NCBI RefSeq assembly: GCF_029968015.1
Contig: NZ_JASCIS010000019.1
Location: forward strand, 99,922 to 163,921
Reading direction: 5' to 3'
DNA length: 64,000 bases
From: Streptomyces luteolus
GTDB taxonomy: Bacteria > Actinomycetota > Actinomycetes > Streptomycetales > Streptomycetaceae
Shown here one piece after another: positions 40,412 through 47,184 of the stretch (position 1 is its first letter; every line of letters starts with the position of its first letter). The notes below the pieces were generated by a model, which had not been told where the DNA came from, made no database searches, and saw nothing but the letters and a program-made list of their open reading frames with translations. The translations under genes and the position numbers were made by a program.

Positions 40412-40446
40412 TCACACACGGAAGATCGGTGATCTGGGACGGCACC

Positions 40447-41478
40447 CTACCGGGCGGTACTGCCGCCGGAAACCGTGGAGTTGCCGCCGCCGGAAACCGT
40501 GGAGTTGCCTCCACCGGCAACCTCCGAGCTGCCGCCCCCGGCAACCCTCCGCCGGCGCCACAGCACCAGAGGCACGGCCCCGGCCACACCGAGCGCACCC
40601 GGAACCGCCGCGGCCGCGGAGTTGAGGCCCGGCTGGTCGAAGGTGTCCGGGACGGGCAGCGTGCCCCAGCGGTTGATGGGCCAGGCCTTGACGAAGGCGC
40701 GCCCCACGACGTTGTCGACGGGCACGAAGCCGCCGCCGGGGTCCTGCTGGTGGTAGCGGGAGTCGAGGGAGTTCTGGCGGTTGTCGCCCATGACCCAGAT
40801 CTTGCCGTTGGGCACGGTGACCTTGAACTGGCCGCCCTGGTCGTCGTCGCTGCAGGGCGTGGCCTTGATCTCGCCGAAGCTGTGGCTGACGTAGCTCCGC
40901 TCGTCGAGCGCCTTGCCGTTGACCTTCAGCGGGCCGGTGCCGTTGCACTCGACCGTGTCACCGGCGACGCCGACGACGCGCTTGATCAGGTCCTTCTCCT
41001 CGGCGGACGGCATGAGGCCGATGAAGCTGAGGGCCTGCTGCAGGAAGTTCGGCTGGGGGGTGGGCTCGCCCTGCAGCCAGTTGCCCGGGTCGTGGAAGAC
41101 GACGACTTCGCCGCGCTCGGGCTCGGAGCCGAACCAGGGGGTCAGCTTGTCCACGAGCACCCGGTCGCCCTGCTGCAGGGTGTCCTGCATGGAGTCCGAG
41201 GGGATGGAGAACGCCTGCACCAGGAACGTCTTGATCAGCAGGGCGAGGAGCAGCGCGATGCCGATGAGGAGCGGGAGTTCCTTCCAGAACGAGCGGTGGT
41301 TGCTCTGGCCCGAGCGGCCCGAGCGGCCCGCGCCGGAACTCCCCTCCGAGCTGTCCTCGGAGCTGTCCTCGGGGTCCGTCGCGCCTGGGTCGGTGCCTCC
41401 GGAGCCGCCGTTGATCACGTCGCGTTCATCCTCGGGTTCGTCGTGTCCGGATCGTGCGCCGACGGCCAAATCCCCCAC
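40447..41478 (-). CDS. sipY: Type I signal peptidase (SipY position)
   Basis: 343 residues from the GTG at 41478, chosen because GAGGAG lies five bases upstream (a GTG at 41484 overlaps that site). An acidic Ser/Gly-rich cytoplasmic tail is followed by the first helix ELPLLIGIALLLALLIKTFL, box B IPSDSMQDTL (catalytic Ser), box D LIKRVVGVAGD (Lys), and box E MGDNRQNSLDSR. A second helix (AAAAVPGALGVAGAVPLVLW) and a repeated Gly/Ser/Thr tail (GGGNSTVSGGGNSTVSGG), encoded by 24-base DNA repeats, end the protein. Confidence 0.9.
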   Translation of the reverse strand: MGDLAVGARSGHDEPEDERDVINGGSGGTDPGATDPEDSSEDSSEGSSGAGRSGRSGQSNHRSFWKELPLLIGIALLLALLIKTFLVQAFSIPSDSMQDTLQQGDRVLVDKLTPWFGSEPERGEVVVFHDPGNWLQGEPTPQPNFLQQALSFIGLMPSAEEKDLIKRVVGVAGDTVECNGTGPLKVNGKALDERSYVSHSFGEIKATPCSDDDQGGQFKVTVPNGKIWVMGDNRQNSLDSRYHQQDPGGGFVPVDNVVGRAFVKAWPINRWGTLPVPDTFDQPGLNSAAAAVPGALGVAGAVPLVLWRRRRVAGGGSSEVAGGGNSTVSGGGNSTVSGGSTAR

Positions 41479-42619
41479 ATCCACTCCTCGTTCCGTGCCG
41501 CCGCCTGTTCCGTACGAGATGTCGTACGCGATGCAGGCCTACCACTCCCATAACGAGCGGGAGTTCCGCAGGGCTCGGGAGGGGGACGTTCGCGTTCAGA
41601 TTGTCGGGGGCCACCCTATGCGACCTGCTGTCCGCGGCATCCGAACCGCCTTGCGCGGCCCCCGCGTCGGGGACGGAGGCGTAGGTCTCGCGCTGCTCCA
41701 GCTCGCTCCAGTGGTCGACGGGCCAGGCGATCACCTTGGCGGTGCCGACGACCTCGTCCTGGGAGACGGTGCCCTGGTGGGGGCTGTCGAGGTGGTAGCG
41801 GGAGTCGGCGGAGTCGGAGCGGTGGTCGCCCATCACGAAGAGGCGGCCTTCGGGGACCTTGACGTCGAAGCTCCGCCGGGAGGGTTTGTTGATGTCGTCG
41901 GGGTGCAGGTAGGGCTCGTTGAGGGCGACGCCGTTGACGGTGACCCGGCCGTCCTCGCCGCAGCATTTGACGCGGTCCCCGCCGACGGCGACGACGCGTT
42001 TGATGAGGTCCTGCTCGTCGGCGGAGGGCAGCAGGCCGATGAAGGTGAGGCCCTGCTTGAGCTGTTTGACGCCGATGGGGTCGTCCTGCGTCTTGGGCTG
42101 CTGTTCGGCGCGCAGCCAGCCGCCGGGGTCCTTGAAGACGACGACGTCACCGCGCTGGGGTTCGGCGCCGAACCAGGGGGTGAGCTTGTCGACGAGGACA
42201 CGGTCGCCGATCTTGATCGTCTGCTCCATGGAGCCGGACGGGATGACGAAGGCCTGGACGAGGAACGTCTTCAGGACGAGGGCGATCAGCACGGCGACGC
42301 CGATGAGGAGAGGAATCTCCTTGATCGCCGAGCGCCGCCTGCGGCGTTTGACCTTACGGGCCAGCTTGCGGCGTTCCGCCCGGCCGGGGCTGGGCGGGCC
42401 CGGAGTCCCGGTGGTGGGGCGGGTTCCGGTGGTGGAGCGGGTTCCGGTGGTGGGGCGGGTGCCTGTGGTCAGGCCGGTGTCGGTGGTGGGGTGGGTGCCT
42501 GTGGTCAGGCCGGTGTCGGTGGTGGGGCGGGTTCCGGTGGGCAGGCCGGTGTCCGCGCGGGGGCCGCCTTTCGGCAGGCCGTGGCTGCCCTTCGGTATGC
42601 CGCGCCTACCCATGGGCAC
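41426..42619 (-). CDS. sipX: Type I signal peptidase (SipX position) with N-terminal Thr-rich repeat
   Basis: 397 residues from the GTG at 42619 (ATG at 42613 also possible). The first 80 residues contain a repeat of TGTRPTTDTGLT-like units encoded by a tandem DNA array. Then come KRRRRRSAIKEIPLLIGVAV (basic cytoplasmic plus helix), box B IPSGSMEQTI, box D LIKRVVAVGGD, and box E MGDHRSDSADSR. The last 60 or so residues are not conserved, and the gene overlaps the sipY start by more than 50 bases. The original stop may therefore have been lost; the enzyme core is intact. Confidence 0.88.
   Translation of the reverse strand: MPMGRRGIPKGSHGLPKGGPRADTGLPTGTRPTTDTGLTTGTHPTTDTGLTTGTRPTTGTRSTTGTRPTTGTPGPPSPGRAERRKLARKVKRRRRRSAIKEIPLLIGVAVLIALVLKTFLVQAFVIPSGSMEQTIKIGDRVLVDKLTPWFGAEPQRGDVVVFKDPGGWLRAEQQPKTQDDPIGVKQLKQGLTFIGLLPSADEQDLIKRVVAVGGDRVKCCGEDGRVTVNGVALNEPYLHPDDINKPSRRSFDVKVPEGRLFVMGDHRSDSADSRYHLDSPHQGTVSQDEVVGTAKVIAWPVDHWSELEQRETYASVPDAGAAQGGSDAADSRSHRVAPDNLNANVPLPSPAELPLVMGVVGLHRVRHLVRNRRRHGTRSGCGGFGRRRTIRTRRTRG
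42405..42560. repeat. Tandem repeat array in sipX
   Basis: Units of 18-36 bases built from GGTGGTGGGGCGGGTTCCGG and GGTGGTCAGGCCGGTGTCGG alternate about seven times. They encode the Thr/Gly repeat before the first helix. Length variation between strains is likely. Confidence 0.85.
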
Positions 42620-43328
42620 CGCCCGGCTCCGGCACCTTCGCGAAGACGTCGGGCCGTCCGAGGGAGCCGGACCGGTCGAGTGGCAGCCCTATCCAGTCGG
42701 CGCGGCCGATCACGGCCTCGACGGGGATCATGCCGCCGCCGGGTGAGCCGAGGTGGTCGCGGGAGTCACTGGAGTCGCTGCGGTGGTCGCCGAGGACGAA
42801 CAGGGTGCCCTCGGGCACGACCACGTCGAACGGCACCGTCGACGGTGCGTCCCCCGGATACAGATAAGGCTCGTCCACCGGCTCCCCGTTCACCTGAATC
42901 CGCCCCTGCTCGCCGCCTCGCCCGCCGCGGCCGGCCACCCGGTCACCGCCGACGCCGACCACGCGCTTGATGTAGTCGGAGTCGCCGAAGTAGCCACTGC
43001 CGTCGAAGACGACGACATCACCGCGTTGCGGCTCGTTGCCGAAACGGTACGCCAACTTGTTCACCAGGACACGATCCCCGGTGCTCAAGGTCGGCTCCAT
43101 GGAGCCGCTGGGGATGAGGAACGGCTGGAGTACGAAGGTGCTGACGAGGAGCAGGAACACCAGGCACAGCGCGAGGAGCACTCCACCGCGGCGCCAACGC
43201 CGCCCGGAAACAGACCCGGAAACAGACCCGGAAACAGCCGCGGAGCGCGACCCTTCCTCCTCCCGCTCGGTGTCGGCGGGGTGGGAGGAGCGATCGCGCT
43301 CCGCGTTCTGTGCTGCTTCGGTGTCCAT
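42606..43328 (-). CDS. sipW: Type I signal peptidase (SipW position)
   Basis: 240 residues, first gene of the sipWXY group, overlapping sipX by 14 bases. N-terminal cytoplasmic tail with a triplicated VSGS unit (DNA repeat CCGGAAACAGA, about 43203-43235), helix GVLLALCLVFLLLVSTFVLQ, box B IPSGSMEPTL, box D YIKRVVGVGGD, and box E LGDHRSDSSDSR. No second C-terminal helix is apparent, unlike SipY and SipZ. Removes signal peptides from Sec and Tat substrates. Confidence 0.91.
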   Translation of the reverse strand: MDTEAAQNAERDRSSHPADTEREEEGSRSAAVSGSVSGSVSGRRWRRGGVLLALCLVFLLLVSTFVLQPFLIPSGSMEPTLSTGDRVLVNKLAYRFGNEPQRGDVVVFDGSGYFGDSDYIKRVVGVGGDRVAGRGGRGGEQGRIQVNGEPVDEPYLYPGDAPSTVPFDVVVPEGTLFVLGDHRSDSSDSRDHLGSPGGGMIPVEAVIGRADWIGLPLDRSGSLGRPDVFAKVPEPGGAHG

Positions 43329-43362
43329 CGGGGTCAGAGCCTATCCGGCCCGCCCCGAGGCG

Positions 43363-43384
43363 CCGGATCCGCGTGGGGATCCGG
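43363..43384 (-). terminator. Hairpin after rplS
   Basis: CCGGATCC-N6-GGATCCGG with additional flanking GC pairs, 10 bases past the rplS stop. Confidence 0.6.
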
Positions 43385-43393
43385 GGCGCGAGA

Positions 43394-43744
43394 TCAGTTC
43401 TCGCGCTTCTCCTTGATCTTGGCGGCCTTGCCGCGCAGCTCACGGAGGTAGTACAGCTTGGCGCGGCGCACGTCGCCCTTGGTGACGAGCTCGATCTTCT
43501 CGACGATCGGGGTGTGCACCGGGAAGGTGCGCTCGACGCCGACGGAGAACGAGACCTTGCGGACCGTGAAGGTCTCGCTGATGCCCGCGCCCTGGCGGCG
43601 GATGACTACGCCCTTGAACTGCTGCACACGGGAGCGGTTGCCCTCGATGACGCGCACGTGGACGTTGACGGTGTCACCCGGGCGGAAGGCCGGGACGTCG
43701 CTGCGCAGCGAGGCGGAGTCGACGGAGGCGAGCAGGTTGCTCAT
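43394..43744 (-). CDS. rplS: 50S ribosomal protein L19
   Basis: 116 residues from the ATG at 43744. FRPGDTVNVHVRVIEGNRSR, VQQFKGVVIRRQGAGISETF, TVRKVSFSVGVERTFPVHTP, and RRAKLYYLRELRGKAAKIKE are textbook L19. It ends the rpsP-khpA-rimM-trmD-rplS operon. The 164-base gap to trmD holds two small hairpins. Confidence 0.97.
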   Translation of the reverse strand: MSNLLASVDSASLRSDVPAFRPGDTVNVHVRVIEGNRSRVQQFKGVVIRRQGAGISETFTVRKVSFSVGVERTFPVHTPIVEKIELVTKGDVRRAKLYYLRELRGKAAKIKEKREN

Positions 43745-43827
43745 GATCGTCTGCTTTCTTCGCCGATGCCACAGGTCATCGGCGGGAGGTATGCGATGAG
43801 TTTCGGTAGCTGATCGCGTCGGGCCTA

Positions 43828-43885
43828 GCGGGACCATCCCCGCGTGCACGGGGAGCAGAGTAGTCCTCCCCCTGTGGCAGGGGCG
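43828..43885 (-). promoter_or_regulatory. Hairpins in the trmD-rplS gap
   Basis: CCCCG-CGTG-CACGGGG-type and CCCCTG-TGG-CAGGGG-type hairpins lie side by side. They may attenuate or separately regulate L19, or protect the trmD 3' end. No known leader motif is recognised. Confidence 0.35.
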
Positions 43886-43908
43886 CAGGCTGGACGTACA
43901 GCAGCGGC

Positions 43909-44730
43909 CTATTGTTCCACGGCCTCGGGCGTCGGCCCAAATCGCCCGTCGGGGCCGGGCCGCCAGCCCAGGATCGAGAGCATTTCGCGGTCCTTCTTGT
44001 CGAAGGCGGCGGGGTCGGTGCGCGCGATGAGGTCGGGGCGGTTGCGCACGGTGCGGCGCAGGGCCTCGTCGCGGCGCCAGCGGGCGATCTTGCCGTGGTG
44101 GCCGCTGAGCAGGACGTCGGGGATGTCCCGGCCGCGCCACTCGGGGGGCTTGGTGTAGACGGGCCCTTCGAGGAGGTCGGCCATGGTGCCGGGGGCGAAG
44201 GAGTCGTCCTGGTGCGAGGCCGCGTTGCCGAGGACGCCGGGCAGGAGGCGCGCGACCGCCTCCGTCATGACCAGTACGGCGGCTTCTCCGCCGGCGAGGA
44301 CGTAGTCGCCGATGGAGACCTCGTGGACGGGCAGGCGGGTCGCGTACTCGTCTACGACGCGGCGGTCGATGCCCTCGTAGCGGGCGGGCGTGAAGATCAG
44401 CCAGGGCCGCTCGGAGAGTTCGACGGCGAGTTCCTGGGTGAAGGGGCGGCCGCTGGGCGTGGGGACGACGAGGACGGGGTCGTGCGCGCCGTTCTCGTAG
44501 CCGTCGGCGAGCGCCTCGTCGAGGGCGTCGCCCCAGGGCTCGGTCTTCATGACCATGCCGGGTCCGCCGCCGTACGGGGTGTCGTCGACGGTGTTGTGCC
44601 GGTCGTACGTCCACTGCCTCAAGTCGCGTACGTGGACGTCGAGTCGGCCGCGGGCGCGGGCCTTGCCGACGAGGGAGACGTTCAGCGGTTCGAGGTACTC
44701 GGGGAAGATCGTGACGACGTCGAGGCGCAT
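43909..44730 (-). CDS. trmD: tRNA (guanine37-N1)-methyltransferase TrmD
   Basis: 273 residues, SPOUT-class enzyme making m1G37. MRLDVVTIFPEYLEPLNVSL, DDTPYGGGPGMVMK, FTPARYEGIDRRVVDEYATR, and the SAM-knot region EVSIGDYVLAGGEAAVLVMT then EAVARLLPGVLGN are diagnostic. The C-terminus has YTKPPEWRGRDIPDVLLSGH. Its ATG shares a base with the rimM TAA. Confidence 0.97.
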   Translation of the reverse strand: MRLDVVTIFPEYLEPLNVSLVGKARARGRLDVHVRDLRQWTYDRHNTVDDTPYGGGPGMVMKTEPWGDALDEALADGYENGAHDPVLVVPTPSGRPFTQELAVELSERPWLIFTPARYEGIDRRVVDEYATRLPVHEVSIGDYVLAGGEAAVLVMTEAVARLLPGVLGNAASHQDDSFAPGTMADLLEGPVYTKPPEWRGRDIPDVLLSGHHGKIARWRRDEALRRTVRNRPDLIARTDPAAFDKKDREMLSILGWRPGPDGRFGPTPEAVEQ

Positions 44731-45317
44731 TACGAGTCCTCGCGGTCGTCGCGCGAGGAGGCGCTGTGTCCATCAGCGACTTCGTCGCGCGAGGAGGCGA
44801 CCTCGGCGCGGTCGTCGATGAGTCCGGGCGGCGGGTCGATGGTCGCGCGCTGTTCTTCGAGGTCGATCTCGGTGACGATCTCCTCTACGAAGGGGATCAT
44901 GACCTCGGTGCCGTCGGGCCGCTCCACGATGAACAGGTCCTGCGAGGCGAGGTGGGAGATCTCGGTGATCCGGCCGACCTCCTGGCCGTCGACGGTGACC
45001 ACGTCCAGGTCCATGAGCTGGTGGTCGTAGTACTCGTCGTCGCCCTCGGGGAGTTCCTCGGGGTCGACGTCGGCGATGAGCAGGGTGTTGCGGAGGGCCT
45101 CGGCGGCGGTGCGGTCGCGTACGCCCTCGAAGCGCAGCAGCAGGCGTCCGCTGTGCACCCGGCCGGTGGCGATGGTGAGGGGCCCGGTGGCGGCCGGGTC
45201 GGTGGCGAGCACGGCACCGGGGGCGAGGCGCAGCTCGGGTTCGTCGGTGCGGACCTCGACGGTGACCTCGCCCTTGATGCCGTGGGCGCGGCCGATGCGT
45301 CCCACTACCAACTGCAC
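44730..45317 (-). CDS. rimM: 16S rRNA processing protein RimM
   Basis: 195 residues from the GTG at 45317 with AAGGAG at good distance; upstream in-frame sequence is not conserved. VGRIGRAHGIKGEVTVEVRT, the PRC-barrel part HQLMDLDVVTVDGQEVGRIT, and MIPFVEEIVTEIDLEEQRATI are typical. An acidic tail (SSRDEVADGHSASSRDDRED) contains a duplicated SSRDE/SSRDD segment. Assists maturation of the 30S head with S19. Confidence 0.95.
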   Translation of the reverse strand: MQLVVGRIGRAHGIKGEVTVEVRTDEPELRLAPGAVLATDPAATGPLTIATGRVHSGRLLLRFEGVRDRTAAEALRNTLLIADVDPEELPEGDDEYYDHQLMDLDVVTVDGQEVGRITEISHLASQDLFIVERPDGTEVMIPFVEEIVTEIDLEEQRATIDPPPGLIDDRAEVASSRDEVADGHSASSRDDREDS

Positions 45318-45340
45318 GTTGCGTTCTCCTTCGTACGACG

Positions 45341-45377
45341 ACGGGCCGGGGCGGGCCTGAAGCCCTCCCCGGCCCGT
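45341..45377 (-). terminator. Hairpin between khpA and rimM
   Basis: Perfect 11-base stem ACGGGCCGGGG/CCCCGGCCCGT (45341-45351, 45367-45377), 19 bases past the KH gene. Partial terminator inside the operon. Confidence 0.6.
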
Positions 45378-45396
45378 GCCGGTGTTGCCTTGCGGT

Positions 45397-45636
45397 TCAG
45401 CGAACCTGGTCGACGTCGACGAGGTCGACGCGGACTCCACGGCCGCCGATGGCCCCTACGACGGTGCGCAGGGCACGAGCGGTGCGGCCGTTGCGGCCGA
45501 TCACCTTGCCGAGGTCGTCGGGGTGGACCCGGACCTCGAGGACGCGCCCTCGGCGCAGGTTGCGGGAGGCGACCTGCACGTCGTCGGGGTTGTCGACGAT
45601 GCCCTTCACGAGGTGCTCGAGAGCCTCCTCGAGCAT
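45397..45636 (-). CDS. khpA: KH-domain RNA-binding protein KhpA
   Basis: 79 residues: ALEHLVKGIVDNPDDVQVAS, EVRVHPDDLGKVIGRNGRTA (GKVIGRNGR is the KH GxxG loop), RALRTVVGAIGGRGVRVDLV. Conserved between rpsP and rimM in Gram-positives; forms a complex with KhpB and affects cell envelope and small-RNA biology in some species. Confidence 0.94.
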   Translation of the reverse strand: MLEEALEHLVKGIVDNPDDVQVASRNLRRGRVLEVRVHPDDLGKVIGRNGRTARALRTVVGAIGGRGVRVDLVDVDQVR

Positions 45637-45638
45637 GC

Positions 45639-46064
45639 TCAGGCCTCGGTCGACTCGGCCGCGGACTCAGCCGGAGCGTCGTCCTTCTTCTCGGCCTTCT
45701 TCTTCTGCGTGATGGCCTCGCCCTTGGGCTCGTCCTCGGCGCCGACGGCCTCGAAGGTCGGGCGCGCGGCCTTCGGCTCCGGCTGCAGCAGCGGGGCCGG
45801 GGCGGGCTCGCCCTTGAACTTCTGCCAGTCGCCGGTCTTCTTCAGGATGGCGAGCACGGGCTCGGTCGGCTGCGCGCCGACACCCAGCCAGTACGCGACA
45901 CGCTCGGCGTCGACCTCCATGCGGGAGGGGTTCTGCACCGGGTGGTACAGGCCGATCTCCTCGATGGCCCGGCCGTCACGGCGGGTACGGGAGTCGGCGA
46001 CGATGATGCGGTAGTGAGGCGAACGGATCTTGCCCAGACGCTTCAGCTTGATCTTGACTGCCAC
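45639..46064 (-). CDS. rpsP: 30S ribosomal protein S16 with C-terminal extension
   Basis: 141 residues from the GTG at 46064 after an AGGAGA site. VKIKLKRLGKIRSPHYRIIV, ADSRTRRDGRAIEEIGLYHP, and AYWLGVGAQPTEPVLAILKK form the 80-residue S16 core. A Lys/Glu/Ala-rich tail of about 55 residues (EAITQKKKAEKKDDAPAESA) is an actinobacterial extra. First gene of the operon ending with rplS. Confidence 0.96.
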   Translation of the reverse strand: MAVKIKLKRLGKIRSPHYRIIVADSRTRRDGRAIEEIGLYHPVQNPSRMEVDAERVAYWLGVGAQPTEPVLAILKKTGDWQKFKGEPAPAPLLQPEPKAARPTFEAVGAEDEPKGEAITQKKKAEKKDDAPAESAAESTEA

Positions 46065-46285
46065 GGGAGTGGTGTCTCCTGGTCTTGACGTGGGTGGGCA
46101 CAACGAAGATGCCGCGTGGGGTTGCGGTACTCGAGTGCCCGATGGACGCGTCAGCCGGAGGAGAGAGGGGTCCTGTGCGGCTGTCGAGTACAGCTAGCCA
46201 TTGTGCCATACCTCGCTGGGGCGGGGTTCCTCGGTCCTGGCCCCGCGCTTACAGGTGGGCGTCGGCCGTCGCCGAGGCCACGGGG

Positions 46286-46330
46286 GCCAGCCCCCGGACC
46301 CCCGCTCCTCAAACGCCGGAGGGGCTGATT
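46286..46330 (-). repeat. Dispersed repeat (CTCCGGCGTTTGAGGAGCGG family), copy 1
   Basis: The complement of about 46 bases here matches 56749-56795 exactly over CAGCCCCTCCGGCGTTTGAG and the following GAGCGGGGGTCCGGGGGCTGG. Fills the gap between rpsP and the HExxH gene together with an unrelated GC-rich stretch; no gene is seen in 46065-46361. Confidence 0.85.
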
Positions 46331-46361
46331 TTTGTGGGGCTGAGTTTGCGGCGAGGCTGAT

Positions 46362-46952
46362 TCAGCCCACCGCGATGGCCTCCGGGATGCGGAACGGTTT
46401 GCCGCAGCCGCCGCACATGATGGGGGCCTGGGCGAGGACCGAGGGGACCACGCGGACGTTGCGGCCGCAGTCGCAGACCGCCTTGACGCGGACGCCGCCG
46501 CCGGACGATCCGTGCCGGGCGGCCGGGCCGCGGAAGCTGCGGGCCGTGTCGTGCGCGGTGGCCGCCGTGTGGGCCTTGAGGGCGCCCTTGAGGCGTTCGA
46601 TTGTCGCGCGGTACCGCTTTCTCGCCTCCGGGTTGAGTGTGACCAGCGAGAAGCCGCTGCTGGGGTGCGGCTCCTCGGGGTGGTCCAGGCCCAGTTCCTC
46701 GGCGATCGCGAGGAAGCGGCGGTTGTGGTAGCGGCCGGCGCGGGAGGTGTCGCGGATGCCGCGGGCGGCGGCGATTCCGTGGACTGCCTCGTGCAGCAGG
46801 CGCTCGAAGGAGAGCTCGGCGCCGCAGGCGGACGAGGACTCTCCGATCAGGGACTCGGGCGCGGCAAGGCTGGGCAGCTCGGGGTGGTACCGCTGAATGT
46901 CGGCCCACGCCTGCGCCAGCTCTGCGGCGAGTACAGGTGGTGTCGTGCTCAC
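46362..46952 (-). CDS. SprT-like HExxH protein with C-terminal zinc ribbon
   Basis: 196 residues, GTG start at 46952 without a clear ribosome site. SFERLLHEAVHGIAAARGIR contains HEAVH, the zinc-peptidase HExxH motif. RYHNRRFLAIAEELGLDHPE follows like the third-ligand helix of SprT-type proteins. The C-terminus has CDCGRNVRVV and PIMCGGCGKPFR, a four-cysteine ribbon. This layout resembles SprT/Spartan-like proteins that act on DNA-protein crosslinks, but no DNA-binding region is proven. No operon partner: ftsH lies 230 bases upstream on the same strand. Confidence 0.75.
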   Translation of the reverse strand: MSTTPPVLAAELAQAWADIQRYHPELPSLAAPESLIGESSSACGAELSFERLLHEAVHGIAAARGIRDTSRAGRYHNRRFLAIAEELGLDHPEEPHPSSGFSLVTLNPEARKRYRATIERLKGALKAHTAATAHDTARSFRGPAARHGSSGGGVRVKAVCDCGRNVRVVPSVLAQAPIMCGGCGKPFRIPEAIAVG

Positions 46953-47184
46953 GTCGTGACAACGAGCCGGGGGCCCTCGGTGTTCCTATTACGGGGCATC
47001 CCAAATAATTTGCACGTACCAGTCAGTTGCCGCTGATACGTCCCGACGAGGGCGGGTGCGCTGATCTGCGGCGGAACACGCACAGCTCACGCCAAGGTGA
47101 TACACAGCGGCACGTATGTCGCGGGACGGCCGGGTCCGCCCCGATGCGTAGGCGGGTCCACTCGGCGGAGGCGACCGTACCGCG

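Noticed and set aside
46065..46361. Small ORFs between rpsP and the HExxH gene
   Set aside because: The region is occupied by a dispersed repeat and GC-rich non-coding DNA; the frames have no ribosome sites or similarity to known families.
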